Source: Mucidula mucida (Eukaryota > Basidiomycota > Agaricomycetes > Agaricales > Physalacriaceae). Taken from it: DNA of 31,932 nt. Where the stretch lies: the NCBI GenBank assembly GCA_015501055.1, contig JADNYV010000395.1, forward strand, positions 1 through 31,932. Reading direction: 5' to 3'. Each line of letters opens with the position of its first letter. The stretch's first letter is position 1. The notes beneath the pieces are model-generated. The model was not told the origin of the DNA. It saw only the letters and a list, made by a program, of their open reading frames with translations, and searched no databases. Below are positions 1-9,241 of the stretch, in pieces. A program made the position numbers and the translations under genes.

Positions 1-435
1 ATGACCGTTAGACGCTCATATTGACAGCCGCCAAAATCTTCGACTTACAAGGGTAAACCTAAAAGATGACAGGGTAAACGATAACAAACCTTCAAAAGTC
101 AGCGCAGCATCTCGGCGTGCGCTAATAGCATGCGCTCCGTTACTCAACCATATGAAGGGGCTTCGAATGCGAACGGGTGAATGCCGGGCTTTCGAAGAGA
201 TGCTGACATGGGAGGTCTATGTCCCCTTTCAATCGTATAATTTTACAGGTCATTTCAGTCAACGCATGGTACTATCGGAGGGATATGAGTCTCTTGAACG
301 AAAGGAAAGAAACAGAACTCACGCAATCGAAACTACTGCGGCCAGCGCGGGACAAAGTTGAAACTTCTCCTCTGTACCCAATTACTCCAAAACCTTCACA
401 ACTGCAAAATCTTCATCGACAGGCAATAGGATCCG
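1..435. other. 3' flank of pseudogene A', no gene
   Basis: No coding region of its own is supported. From about 80 to 435 the sequence is the reverse complement of the 3' end and downstream flank of gene A (about 21860-22210). Around 100-125 it also matches the F-box fragment near 22160-22190. The short open frames here are chance frames. Confidence 0.6.
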
Positions 436-795
436 CTAGACGCTCAACCCAAGATCAACATAATTCAGAGTATACCGCTCCTTCTCCTTAAGATGTAGAT
501 GCTCTCTGCTGATGGATGCCCAGGCGCTACAGACAAGGCTACACGCTAGAAGGGTGGATCGGTCTTGATATTTCGCGAGAATGGCATTCCATAGTTCGGG
601 TGGAAGGACGGTGGACTGGGGGGCGCGTACTGGGCGCTTGCAAACGGAATGGATTGACATGATATCGACAAGCATGTCTCCCATCGACATTGCTCGTATG
701 ACCATGTGGATGAGGGCCATGATAAGCATGTAAAGTCAGTAGACGGGGATGCAGAGAATGAGTAGCGGCCACCAAGTGGTAAATAGGCGTCGCAT
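436..795 (-). pseudogene. A': broken copy of membrane F-box gene A
   Basis: This is the left-arm copy of gene A. Read on the minus strand from the ATG at 795 it keeps the RR-L start, the hydrophobic segment and an F-box (LPPELWNAILAKYQDRSTLL, then CSLVCSAWASISREHL). Three lesions are visible. A TGA stop interrupts the hydrophobic segment where A reads VYLFY. An 891-bp deletion relative to A (A positions 20951-21841, including the intron) fuses HLHLK directly to EKERYTLNY in frame. A 1-kb transposon is inserted at the start codon, separating the gene from its leader at 1853-1973. A later in-frame Met (729) could still start a 97-residue F-box peptide, but no promoter for that is evident. Confidence 0.85.
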
Positions 796-1843
796 TAGCC
801 AGGTAACCTATGCCTACTATATGAGCAAGCATCGATATAGTAGGCTAGGTAAATCGGTAGCAATAAATGGCGTGAACATCTTTTGGTTGTGTTTGGCACC
901 CACGGATCAGTCGGTCCGACTTTCCTATCTACCATATATGGATGTAGCGTATTCCAAAGAAGTCGTTTCGATGCCATGGGCTCCCTACACACTTGTTAAA
1001 ACTCGTAAAAAGCTGTCACAGTGTATTAATATACTGCTCAGGCTGCGCTTGTGCTGAGTGCATTTGCAGCTCTTTCACAACACCCTACATGATGACTCCT
1101 TGATGGACCTTCAGACCTTGAGTCTTACGCAACCATATGCGCGTACTTGCCACCCACGTACCCGACATCCGACGCTAGAATGAAGATAGGGGACAGAAAA
1201 GCGGAGTCTGATCCATAGAGGCCACTCCGGTACCCATCAAATTGTGTGTTGCATTGATTCATGGTGGTCAGTAGGCTTGATCCGCCAATCTCTTATAAGC
1301 TGATTGAGCGCACACAATCCCTATTTATATCTTGAGTCATTGAGGATTGAGATCTAAGATAATATTCTGAGGCCCCGGGGTTTGTGCACATCAAGCAACT
1401 TGATGAGGTGGGAGCATGGGAGGCGGACAAGCATGAGATTAGACTGTTACATTGGTGCTTATATGTGATGGTGTCTCAGCAGTGGTTGACATCTCAAAAC
1501 CTAGTATGCCGCGGTGCTGGCGTGTCGGAGAGGGAGAAGGTGGTTGAACTTCGCGATTTGGGTCTGGCTTGCTGTTCAGTACGTGTAGAGCTCATTATAT
1601 TATGTTCCACAAGCCTCGCTTAGCACGAGGACATGGTACTACCCATGAAAAGTGTGTTTCGGTGAGGCAGAAGACGCGTACATCCGTACCAGTACATCCA
1701 TATATGGTATATAGGAAAGTCGGACCGACTGATCCGTGGGTGCCAAACACAACCAAAAGATGTTCACGCCATTTATTGCTACCAATTTACCTAGCCTACT
1801 ATATCGATGCTTGCTCATATAGTAGGCATAGGTTACCTGGCTA
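796..1843. mobile_element. Non-autonomous Mutator-like (MULE) element
   Basis: A 1048-bp insertion bounded by 151-bp terminal inverted repeats (796-946 and 1693-1843) that differ at only a few bases and begin TAGCCAGGTAACC. It is flanked by a perfect 9-bp direct repeat GCGTCGCAT (787-795 and 1844-1852). Removing the element and one repeat gives a sequence that aligns with the uninterrupted gene A at 20630-20670, which proves the insertion. Long inverted repeats with a 9-bp duplication are typical of the Mutator superfamily. The interior (947-1692) has no recognisable transposase, so movement would need an enzyme supplied elsewhere. Each inverted repeat contains its own short hairpin (CCTACTATAT against ATATAGTAGG). 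Confidence 0.88.
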
Positions 1844-1852
1844 GCGTCGCAT

Positions 1853-1973
1853 GTTGGGAATGAAGGTTTGATGAAGGTAGAGACGGCGCAGCTTGACCAC
1901 GGCACCGCATCCGGGCTGATTGTAGTTGCTAGCTGTAGTCCATCAGCATCAAATTAGATGATTGGGCGAGTTC
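1853..1973 (-). other. Displaced 5' leader of A'
   Basis: On the minus strand this is the leader of A', matching the sequence upstream of A (about 20555-20637; both contain CGGATGC followed by a similar stretch up to CCCAACATGCGACG). The MULE element now lies between this leader and the coding remnant. The upstream ATG here is out of frame with ATGCGACGC, which supports 20638 as the true start of gene A. Confidence 0.6.
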
Positions 1974-1981
1974 GACGGACC

Positions 1982-2639
1982 TAGTGCTGCCGCAAGTTCG
2001 AGGCAACTTGAACCCTGAACTCGACTCGACTCGCTTGTTTACAGAAAAGGAAGGCAAGGCAGCGAGTTTCTGATGGACTTGCAAATCTACCTCGCCTCGG
2101 TTCCATAAAGGGACAAGGCAGGTGATGGCGGAGTTTAGATAGCAATCATCGTCTTACCGTCATGTACTCGTAACTCAATCGACTCTTTTCACTCATTCCC
2201 TCTGCTGTGTGACACGATGAGGGGAAAGGCGGGTGGTGTCCACCGCCTATATATATTGGCACGGTGTGGCTGTGCTTAGCAACCGATGCTCTCAGTTATT
2301 GACATACCACCCGAAACCATAGAATATCTTATAGCACACGGAAAGATTACTGAACTAATGGATATGCTTCGGGAAGCACCATTGGCATCATAGATGACAC
2401 TATTTCTAGTTATAGTGGATTTCAATACTGTATATACTTCTCAGTACGGTGATAATACATCTATTCTTCAACTACATTTCAGCCTGGCAGCCTGCAGATG
2501 CCGCACAGCCGAGTTCCCGTTTTGGTCAACGAACTCGAGGTCGCTCGCTCCCAACTCGGAACTTGACTCGCCTCGACCAACCAAGCTTGCCAGGGTCATC
2601 GAACTTGAGCTCGCCTCGACTCGACTCGCGGCAGCACTA
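1982..2639. mobile_element. Non-autonomous hAT-like element
   Basis: A 658-bp insertion with terminal inverted repeats beginning TAGTGCTGCCGC and ending GCGGCAGCACTA. It is flanked by a perfect 8-bp direct repeat GACGGACC (1974-1981 and 2640-2647). The opposite arm shows the empty site near 20545-20560 as a single diverged copy (GACAGAC between GAGTTT and GTACGCC on the minus strand). An 8-bp duplication is the hallmark of hAT elements. Both ends carry dense subterminal copies of ACTCG and TCGAG motifs, as expected for transposase binding. The interior has no transposase frame. It sits in the divergent promoter of A' and B'. Confidence 0.85.
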
Positions 2640-2675
2640 GACGGACCGTATGCCATTATATGCAGCAACGCGACG

Positions 2676-2703
2676 CGCAATATACCACCGACGTCGACAA
2701 CAG
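2676..2703. promoter_or_regulatory. Conserved block in the divergent A'/B' promoter
   Basis: These 28 bp are identical to the reverse complement of 20474-20501 in the other arm, while neighbouring bases have diverged. The core reads ATATACCACCGACGTCGAC and includes the palindrome CGACGTCG. It lies about 144 bp upstream of the B' start. In the right arm it sits roughly midway between the divergent starts of B and A. Strong conservation inside a decayed duplication suggests a bound site or core promoter; this is inference. Confidence 0.5.
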
Positions 2704-2846
2704 CGGCATGATAGGCGCGTCGTCGTAGTTCACAGTGCTGAGGAGACGCAGTCTATGCTACTTGGCGGGCGTCGAGGGCCAACATTTTCTGCCACGCAGA
2801 ATTGTCGTTGATGATGGTAAAAAAGGCAAGAGTGATCGCCGCCATC

Positions 2847-3791
2847 ATGTCACAACTAGAAACTTTCCCAAACCTCCCACTAGACATTGCACGACATATT
2901 CTCGAGACGGCAGCCATCCTCAACCACAGAGATGCGTCTCGTCTCGTCCTTGTATCCAAGGCTGTACGCGCATGGTAAGAAATTCGCTTGACCAACTAGT
3001 TCTTTCTAAATCAAACTAATCCTCCATCCAGGATTGATCCTATCCTATACCAGACTGTTGTCATTTGCTCCGCCTTCAGATGCACAATGTTCGTTAACAC
3101 AATACGATCGCGTATCGACTTAGCGCGCCATGTCAAACGCCTCTGTGTATCCCACGACTGGTACCATTCACAAGATCTGCGATGTCTCCTGGACGTCCTT
3201 ACCGGCATCTGCTATCTAGCATGGTGGTGTGATATCGACGATCTACTACCCTACACCAATACGGGCCTCGCCTCCGTCCGATATTACTCTACGGTGGCCT
3301 ACATAGATTCCCCTCTCATCGTTGAGACTCTTCTTCCTCGCAATATCACGCACCTAAACGTACGATTTGAAGCGATTGACGTACCTTTTGGGGACAGCTT
3401 ATCGGCTGTGTGGAAAGCAGTCTTCACACGTTGTCCCTCTCTCACTCACATCATGGTCGATTTCTTCCCCTGCTACTGGTCAAGTGAGAAAGAGCAGTTT
3501 GTCCGTAGCGCTCTGTCCGTCGCACCACCTACGTTTAAAGCCTTTATAATCGAGTTCCAGAACGCTGCGCGACCTTTGGGCTGGGACGTATCCGAGTTTC
3601 GTCCCTTGTTGACAGACTCGAGGTTCATCATTGTGAGCGCCGAACCTCTCAATTTCGGGCTTGAGGGAGTACTCTGCTATCCAAAGCAGCAGGATCCATT
3701 TCTGGACTGGCAGGATCTGGATGTCACTTCATTATCTGATCATATGGATATTTGGGATTTTGTGGACTCGCACACATTGCGGAGCGGATGA
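2847..3791 (+). CDS. B': F-box-like protein (intact copy)
   Basis: Two exons, 2847-2974 and 3032-3791, with a 57-bp intron (GTAAGA donor, CAG acceptor) splicing TG|G within a Trp codon. The product is 295 residues. Its N-terminus (LPLDIARHILETAA, then RDASRLVLVSKAVRAWIDP) is the F-box-like start common in agaricomycete proteins, followed by the usual IDPILYQTVV segment, a LARHVKRLCV strand and repeated L/V-rich strands. F-box proteins normally link substrates to Skp1-cullin ubiquitin ligases; the target here is unknown. It is divergent from A' and paralogous to 19384-20334, whose F-box is damaged, so this is the better copy. No lesions were seen. The hAT-like element lies about 210 bp upstream and may disturb the promoter. 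Confidence 0.8.
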
Positions 3792-3850
3792 AAGCTGGTC
3801 TGGAATGGGGTACTTGTATTACGGAAGTTGTACGGAAGTTATGGTTTCTA

Positions 3851-4117
3851 CTGTACTAACACAACCATGTATCCACATAACGCATAACGGGGCCGCGTGA
3901 ATGAAGACCTGAGGTCTTGCATAACACGTAACAGCTTCAATTTTTGTGGGATACAGGCTAGAAAGGGAATTTCTCCGCGCGGCGGGTAACGCCACCGCTC
4001 CGAGTAAGGCAATTGCCGCCTTTGTGCCTTGATATGAAGACCTGATCCACTGGCAGTGAAGACTGAGCATAACGCGTAACATGCCGTGATGACTTGGTCG
4101 TGTAAGTGTTAGTACAG
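3851..4117. mobile_element. MITE-like element with TA duplication
   Basis: A 267-bp segment with perfect 12-bp terminal inverted repeats (CTGTACTAACAC and its complement) flanked by TA at 3849-3850 and 4118-4119. Subterminal GCATAACG and CGTTATGC motifs are also inverted. The TA duplication suggests a Tc1/mariner-type non-autonomous element. Its TIR start (CTGTA) and TA flanks resemble the element at 14132-14375. No empty site could be aligned in the other arm, so this rests on ends and flanks alone. Confidence 0.6.
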
Positions 4118-4119
4118 TA

Positions 4120-4740
4120 TAGGGTGATTTGTTATCTATGTACAGTACTGGCCCGTACTGCAAGATACTCCTGGGGTGAGCCTCACTCTTTCTGCTGGTG
4201 TGTAAGGGTGTGAAATACCTACTCCAATCGAAGTATAGTTTGGAAATATAAAGACAAGACTTTCTGGACGAAGGCCGAAGTGTTGGGACGTATACAATTG
4301 GCGATTATTCCAGGATCATGCGTGGCTTTTGACCATCTTCGTCTAGAACGGTGACAGACTTGTGACTACGGAGTCCGACGTCTGCACATCACCGTGGTAT
4401 CGATGAAGAGCGCATAGTATGGCGGAAGACACTTCGATTAGTATAGAGTGTATTGAACGCCGGAAGGAGAGAACTCAATTCAGTCGGAGATTCTCGTGAT
4501 ATCTTCAATGCCAGAAGTTTCTGACCATGGCGCGCTTTTACAGAGGGAAATCTAAGAAACATCGGACGACAAGTGTCATTGTGGACACCCCGTCGTGTGG
4601 TAGGAGGACCTAGAAGCAAAACTGTAAGGAAAACCCTTGAGACTTTTTTTTGGTAAGAATGCTCCAGTAAATACCTAAGTACTGGAACTGACGATGGTGT
4701 TGATGAAAGGAAAGTTGGCCTTGTGTCACTTACATGCATG
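4120..4740. other. Non-coding stretch between B' and C'
   Basis: No gene is supported. The minus-strand frame at 4389-4739 shows no family features. The right-arm equivalent (17750-19383) carries an F-box relic that is not seen here. A break in similarity to C lies at 4741, so this stretch probably replaced the rest of C'. Confidence 0.5.
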
Positions 4741-4903
4741 GAGGCACGAAGCCACGACCGTGCGTGCTGGCGGATGGATTTTCAGAATAATGACATCGAC
4801 GAGCACGTCCCGCAACGACATCAGCTGCAAACAGCAGTATTCGAGTGAAGAAGACATGGACTGGATAGGCGAGAACGCGTAACCAAAGCGGCCCTCGACG
4901 CAT
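4741..4903 (-). pseudogene. C': truncated copy of membrane F-box gene C
   Basis: From the ATG at 4903 the minus strand matches the start of gene C (RRGPLWLRVLAYPVHVFFT). Relative to C a 14-bp deletion after VFFT shifts the frame. Past it another frame reads EYCCLQLMSLRDVLVD as in C. Similarity to C ends abruptly at 4741, at the codons before its F-box, so the F-box and everything downstream is missing. The promoter, including a TATA box at 5013-5020, is still present and very like that of C. Confidence 0.85.
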
Positions 4904-5012
4904 GACGGGGATTGATGGCGGCACGATGGAAAGATTCCAAAGAGGAATTGAGTGGGAGTGTTCAATTGGCAAATGGCGCGGCCGACATATGTTTTGGAAA
5001 GATCAGACACGG

Positions 5013-5020
5013 CTTATATA
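5013..5020 (-). promoter_or_regulatory. TATA box of C'
   Basis: TATATAAG on the minus strand, 110 bp upstream of the C' ATG and matching the TATA box of C at 16411-16418. The surrounding GCGCGCC and GTGTCTGATC are also conserved between the arms. Confidence 0.6.
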
Positions 5021-5247
5021 GGCGCGCGACGGACGAGACAGCCAGATAACACATCGTACTAGAAGCATCACCCACAGGAAATCACTGAAGAAGCAACATA
5101 CAGATGTCCGAGCGTTGGAACGCATGAATGCCAGATCCTCCTACGAATCACTGGGAAACGAAATCCAGAACATCTCCGAACTCAACCGTAATGATAGAGT
5201 CGCTATCAAACGACCTCGGCCGATGAACAGCCAGGGTGCTATCTCCC

Positions 5248-6280
5248 TTAACACTTGCGATACTTCAAAATTTGGCCCAAATTATCTACCAGGACCATAC
5301 CCAACCTACTCTCCAATACCTGAGCAAACACTGAACTGTCAGAGCAAAGCCAGTGTCGTCGAACGCAGAGCTCCTTGGGCGGTCGGCGCGGATCAAGCGA
5401 CTGCAGTGTCCTAATCGCACAGTCAAAGCAAGTACTCGACCGGTCGCCAAATCCCAACCAAAGACTTTGAAGATCCTTGAGGACTGAAAGATCTAACGGC
5501 GCTGTAGAGATTTTGAGATGGATTCAAGGAACAGAAATGACTAACCAGCAGTAGCAGGGACAATAATCTGGAGATCATGAAGCGTCTCCGCGTTCGCTGC
5601 AAGTAGGCATTGCACGCCTATCGCATCCTGGTCCCATCCGCTCTTTTGTAGAAGCACTAACTAGTAACGTGTCGAGCCGCCTGCACAATCGAGACTGCCC
5701 AACCTCAAGACGCGAAGAGATTTAAGCAATGGAGTTCACTGAGAAAGGTGCTGAGTGGCCGGGCAAACCTCAGTGGCGGAAGGTTATAGCCTCCAGTGGA
5801 TATAAAAGTGAGTTCGTCGATTTCAGGCAGGTATCGTGCGAGAAGGAAAACCGCATGCGCGCTTTTTGCAACTTCGGCGCACCCTGAATGTGGAGCAGGC
5901 GGACTGCACGCCAGTGCTATCCATAATCCGGTCCGCGGAAGCGAGTCGCGCGAGTTAGGGTCTGGAGCGGAGAGCGCAGAAGATGGCTGAGACGTCTTGT
6001 CTCCGTATGGGACTGCATCGTCAACTCCAGCTTCCTGCTGATGGACGCCAAGTTGCTACAGACAAGGCTACATGTGGATCGGTCCTCTTGGCATATCGCA
6101 AATATGGCGAGCCATAGTTCGAGAGGAAGAATGGGTGGCTGGGGCGATGATTTCAGTATGATGTCGACGAGCATGTCGCACAACGATTATGGACGGCACG
6201 ATACAGTAATCGATGAACACGAGAAACAGCAGCGGCACAAAACACAGAACATCGACAAGTGCGTCCAGCAGCGTGTCCAT
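5248..6280 (-). pseudogene. D': left-arm copy of dead F-box gene D
   Basis: Minus-strand remnant starting near the ATG at 6280 (MDTLLDALVDVL, then a hydrophobic stretch). After a frame change it contains a shortened F-box (ILPLELWLAIFAICQEDRST followed by CSLVCSNLASISRKLEL, lacking the usual LLA). It then hits a TAG where the family has CAG in DYGQHWR. Further frameshifts follow, e.g. before RYLPEIDELTF. The 3' exon (5248-5506) is open and ends ILKYRKC, after an intron equivalent to that at 15908-15951. The same TAG, F-box deletion and first frameshift occur in D, so the gene was dead before duplication. Unlike D it has no transposon, which makes it the empty-site reference for the two elements in D. 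Confidence 0.85.
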
Positions 6281-6925
6281 TGAGGGCGGTGGTGGTAGGG
6301 AAACAATACGACCAATGTTGTGCATGGTATCGACTGCAGCAATTGTAGACCTATAACTAGTCATATCATGAGTATCAGCGATTAAGGTGAGCCCTGACGA
6401 ACCGAAGGCAGCTCGAGGAACGCAAGGAGGACACTGAGAACGCTGGCGTGGTGATAAACCATCCTGCGCTATGTTAATTATGACAGGCCGGAGGACAACA
6501 TCAGTCCTCTGTTCCCACGCTTTGCATCTTCCCATCCGGCTAGCAGATTGTAACGACTTTCAATCAAGACTATTATATACATACCTGAAAAGCGACGACT
6601 GTCTATCCCCTAACGACATACCCAGCAAATTGATCACTACATTGTCCAAAGCTTCAGCATGACTACTTACTAAGAGAAGTAGCCTTTCCCCTATAGACGT
6701 TCTCCCCTAAGCTTTGGATACATTCATATTACCCATGATGGGGATTCCCATAAAGAGCACGGCAGTGGATAAATGAGCATGGTGGAACGGTACTATGATC
6801 ATGGTGCATCTGAGATCATGATGGTACTATCTCACTAAAAAGTGTATCTCTCATCCAACAAACATCCACTAGCCCGTACTTCCTCCGAGTCTCCCCTTCT
6901 ACACAGTTGTGGAATTGTTGCAGCC

Positions 6926-7247
6926 TCACCACATGCTACAGAGAGCACGCCATTCCAGGTCCACGTAGCGGCAGCAACTTTCGAAACGAACGACATCATG
7001 TCCTACGTCACAGTAGATGTCATCGCCGAATAGGACGTGGTGCAGCGTCCTGGTACCCTTGACATCCATGCAGCAGGACCTAAGTCAGCCCTCAACAACA
7101 GTGCGGAGACAATACTAAGGCATACTTTGTATCTCCTAGCATGACATCTCTCCTCTTGTCCCCACAGTAGCACCAGTCAGCTTGCACGCCCCTCATCAAC
7201 GTCATGGCGACGAGCGCAGTGAAGATTTGGACGAGCTTCAGGTTCAT
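6926..7247 (-). CDS. Small secreted cysteine-rich protein, 8 Cys
   Basis: A two-exon minus-strand gene: exon 1 at 7126-7247 and exon 2 at 6926-7079, with a 46-bp intron (GTATGC donor, CTGAC branch motif six bases before the end, TAG acceptor). The product is 91 residues. Residues 1-23 (MNLKLVQIFTALVAMTLMRG, then VQA) form a signal peptide with an AXA-type cleavage site. The mature 68 residues have eight cysteines: WCYC, SCC, IYC, SCC and ALC. The frame stays open only with this intron, which supports the model. Small secreted cysteine-rich proteins of fungi include effectors and antimicrobial or host-signalling proteins; no specific family was recognised. A TATA box precedes it. It sits alone in the spacer between the duplication arms. 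Confidence 0.72.
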
Positions 7248-7289
7248 TGTGCGGTTGTCTTTAAGGTGTTGGCACTCCAACGAAACAGC

Positions 7290-7299
7290 TTATATATAT
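7290..7299 (-). promoter_or_regulatory. TATA box of the secreted protein gene
   Basis: An ATATATATA run on the minus strand about 43 bp upstream of the ATG at 7247, next to a T8G7 homopolymer junction at about 7300-7315 (plus strand). Short leaders of this size are plausible in fungi. Confidence 0.4.
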
Positions 7300-7527
7300 T
7301 TTTTTTGGGGGGGCATATTCGGCGACAGCCAAAATGCCTTCGGTTCTTGGAAACTAGTCGAATAAAGCGGCAACCACGGATTGCGTGGAGTTTGAACCAT
7401 AAGGCATGTTGCCTTCGGAAATGTAGTACATGCTAAGAAGAGATGAAGCTACCACGTTGTTCGTACCTCCAGTGACATGAGTCTCAGTCCACAATGTTCA
7501 CTAGTGCTTCGTTCAAGACGTCGAACA

Positions 7528-8280
7528 TCACATGAAGAATGATGAGCTCAGCTTGCTTCGTCTGGCTTGAAGACTAGCGGTATCGCTCCTAGTTCCCGCA
7601 ATACGTACTGACAACAACACTCGGGATCCTGAAATGGATACTACTGTCACACTAACTCGAGCACAAATTCGTGTCTCATTGTCTCTGCGCCACACGGTTG
7701 AGTTACCGATAAAGAACCGGTGGGGCATGTAGATAATACGAAGAGGATATGGAAGCGAGTTCGACAATGTCTGGGGAATATCGTATGTGAAGGGAAATCG
7801 TATACACGTTTTTGGCGCGCCGACGTTGCGCATTGTGAAGAACACATCAATGCTGCCATGCGCTTGACGAAGCGTGTGGACCGGAGAACGTAGAAGATAA
7901 TCCAGCTCCCTATTGATATTGATGAGACTCCGTCGACATGTCGAGCCGCGGATGCCCTCTACTGATGGCCACACATTGCATATGAGGTGCCATGCCGGTG
8001 GATTGGTCGTCTTAGCATATCGCAAAGATGAAGAATGAATGAGCGAGTCGAGGGTCTGTGGCGGAGACGCGGATGTTTTCGTGATAATGTCGGAGAACCA
8101 AGATATTGGCCGTACAATACAAGTTTCGCGAAACGCGAGAAATGGCAGCGGCCAAGGAATATCACACACGAGAGCATAGATAAGTACGTCCAGTATAGTG
8201 TCCAATGATGGTAGGTGAAGAATACAACCAATGGTATCGACTACAGCTATTGGAGGCCTATTGCGAGCACCTATTTTCCA
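7528..8280 (-). pseudogene. D'': degenerate D-like F-box pseudogene
   Basis: Upstream of an ATG at about 8205 the minus strand reads PIAVVDTIGC and then MDTILDVLIYALVCDIPWPL. This parallels STIAVVDTVHS and MDALLNTVLDTVFWALGLLPL in D. The frame stays open for 225 residues, but the F-box is unrecognisable (HLICNVWPSVEG replaces CSLVCSNLASIS). Only a short LDYLLRSPVHTLR segment matches the family's LRSPLQTLTR. It is divergent from the Get5-like gene with about 180 bp between them. A long open frame without family conservation is best read as a decaying copy. Confidence 0.6.
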
Positions 8281-8387
8281 TCAGTGTAAAAGACGGGCGG
8301 TCATTGTCGTCGTCGGCGTCGATGGTAGTGGTGGTCAAAATGCAAGTGTGATCGCCGACAGCCTTGCTCTCGACCACCATCATCATT

Positions 8388-9241
8388 ATGGCAGAGAATG
8401 CCTTTGTCAACACCTACATCCGCACCATCTCATCACAGCCAGTGACATACCCCGACAACTACGCGCAGCCGCCGTCCAACTCGCTGAAGCGCATCCCCGT
8501 ACTCCCCATCGATGTCCCGCCTGTCCCAGAGCGCGCGGACAAGCCAGGCGAATCTTCATCCGACATCGAGCTCACGCTAAAGTCGCTTAAGCCTGCCAAG
8601 AGCATCGTCGTCACCGTCAAGGGTACCGACACCATCGCAGACATAAAGTCGAAGTGGGATAGTGGCGGTGGAGAGGTGCGCCTGCTCCTAAAGGGCAAGG
8701 CCTTACAGGACGCGAAGCTCGTCCGCGAATACGGCTTCAAGGGCGGCGATGTCGTTAATGTCGTAGTCAAGCCTGCCAGTGCTCCCGTGTCGCCAGCAGA
8801 GCCTCTGGCGAGCAAACCCTCGACACCATCCTTGGCCATTAATACCGCTACTCACACCAAGAAACATGGCCGTATCCCCTCTGTTGTCCTCTCACCGTCA
8901 CCGTCCATCACTGGTGGGCCAGGCTCCGATGACGGCCGCAGAACCCCAGACATCCTCCTAAACCTCGACGGCGAGGGCGAGCCAAGCAAAGATGTTACCG
9001 CGTACCACGCCACTCTCGCCAATCCGGACATGTGGGAGCGTCTGCTTGGTTTCTTAAAGTGCGTCTAGTTATTACCCCTCTTGTTCGTTGCTCATGCAGT
9101 TTCAGTTCGGAATTCCACACAAACACAGAGGCGCAAACGGCGTTTGAGGACTTCTTACGCGCTGCCAAAGGCGTCCTTACCGCAAATGAGGTTGCAAAGA
9201 TTAGAGATCACGTCGGTGTTATTGGGATGGCGGGAACTTAG
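8388..9241 (+). CDS. Ubiquitin-like-domain protein, Get5/Mdy2-like
   Basis: Two exons, 8388-9058 and 9106-9241, with a 47-bp intron (GTGCGT donor, TTTCAG acceptor; an alternative AG at 9099 would add two codons). The product is about 268 residues. Residues about 58-128 form a ubiquitin-like fold (IELTLKSLKPAKSIVVTVKG, then DTIADIKSKW, RLLLKGKALQD and GDVVNVVV). A Ser/Pro-rich linker and a C-terminal helical segment follow (FEDFLRAAKGVLTANEVAKI, then RDHVGVIGMAGT). This layout, with a short N-terminal region before the ubiquitin-like domain, resembles Get5/Mdy2. Get5 works with Get4 and Sgt2 to hand tail-anchored proteins to the ER insertion machinery. Assignment is by recall of the family, not by search. 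It shows no decay and looks like a conserved host gene in the spacer. Confidence 0.72.

Larger units (their letters stand above)
1..6440 (-). repeat. Left arm of a large inverted duplication
   Basis: This stretch is an inverted, diverged copy of about 13815-22210. Matching blocks occur in mirrored order: the flank of A' (100-480) against 21840-22195, the F-box part of A' (480-795) against 20638-20950, the A'/B' promoter (2640-2740) against 20440-20530, B' against 19384-20334, C' against 16411-16700, and D' against 13815-16205. The similarity still runs at the left edge of the window, so the arm probably continues outside it. Identity was judged by eye and is high enough to align non-coding sequence. 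Lengths differ because of insertions and deletions in each arm. Confidence 0.85.

Noticed and set aside
1384..1623. 79-codon frame inside the Mutator-like element as a possible transposase piece
   Set aside because: No catalytic or zinc-finger motif and too short; starts without a clear ATG.
5115..5414. Plus-strand 99-codon frame
   Set aside because: Antisense shadow of the 3' exon of D' and the C' promoter region.
8459..8839. Minus-strand 126-codon Ser/Thr-rich frame
   Set aside because: Antisense shadow of the Get5-like exon.
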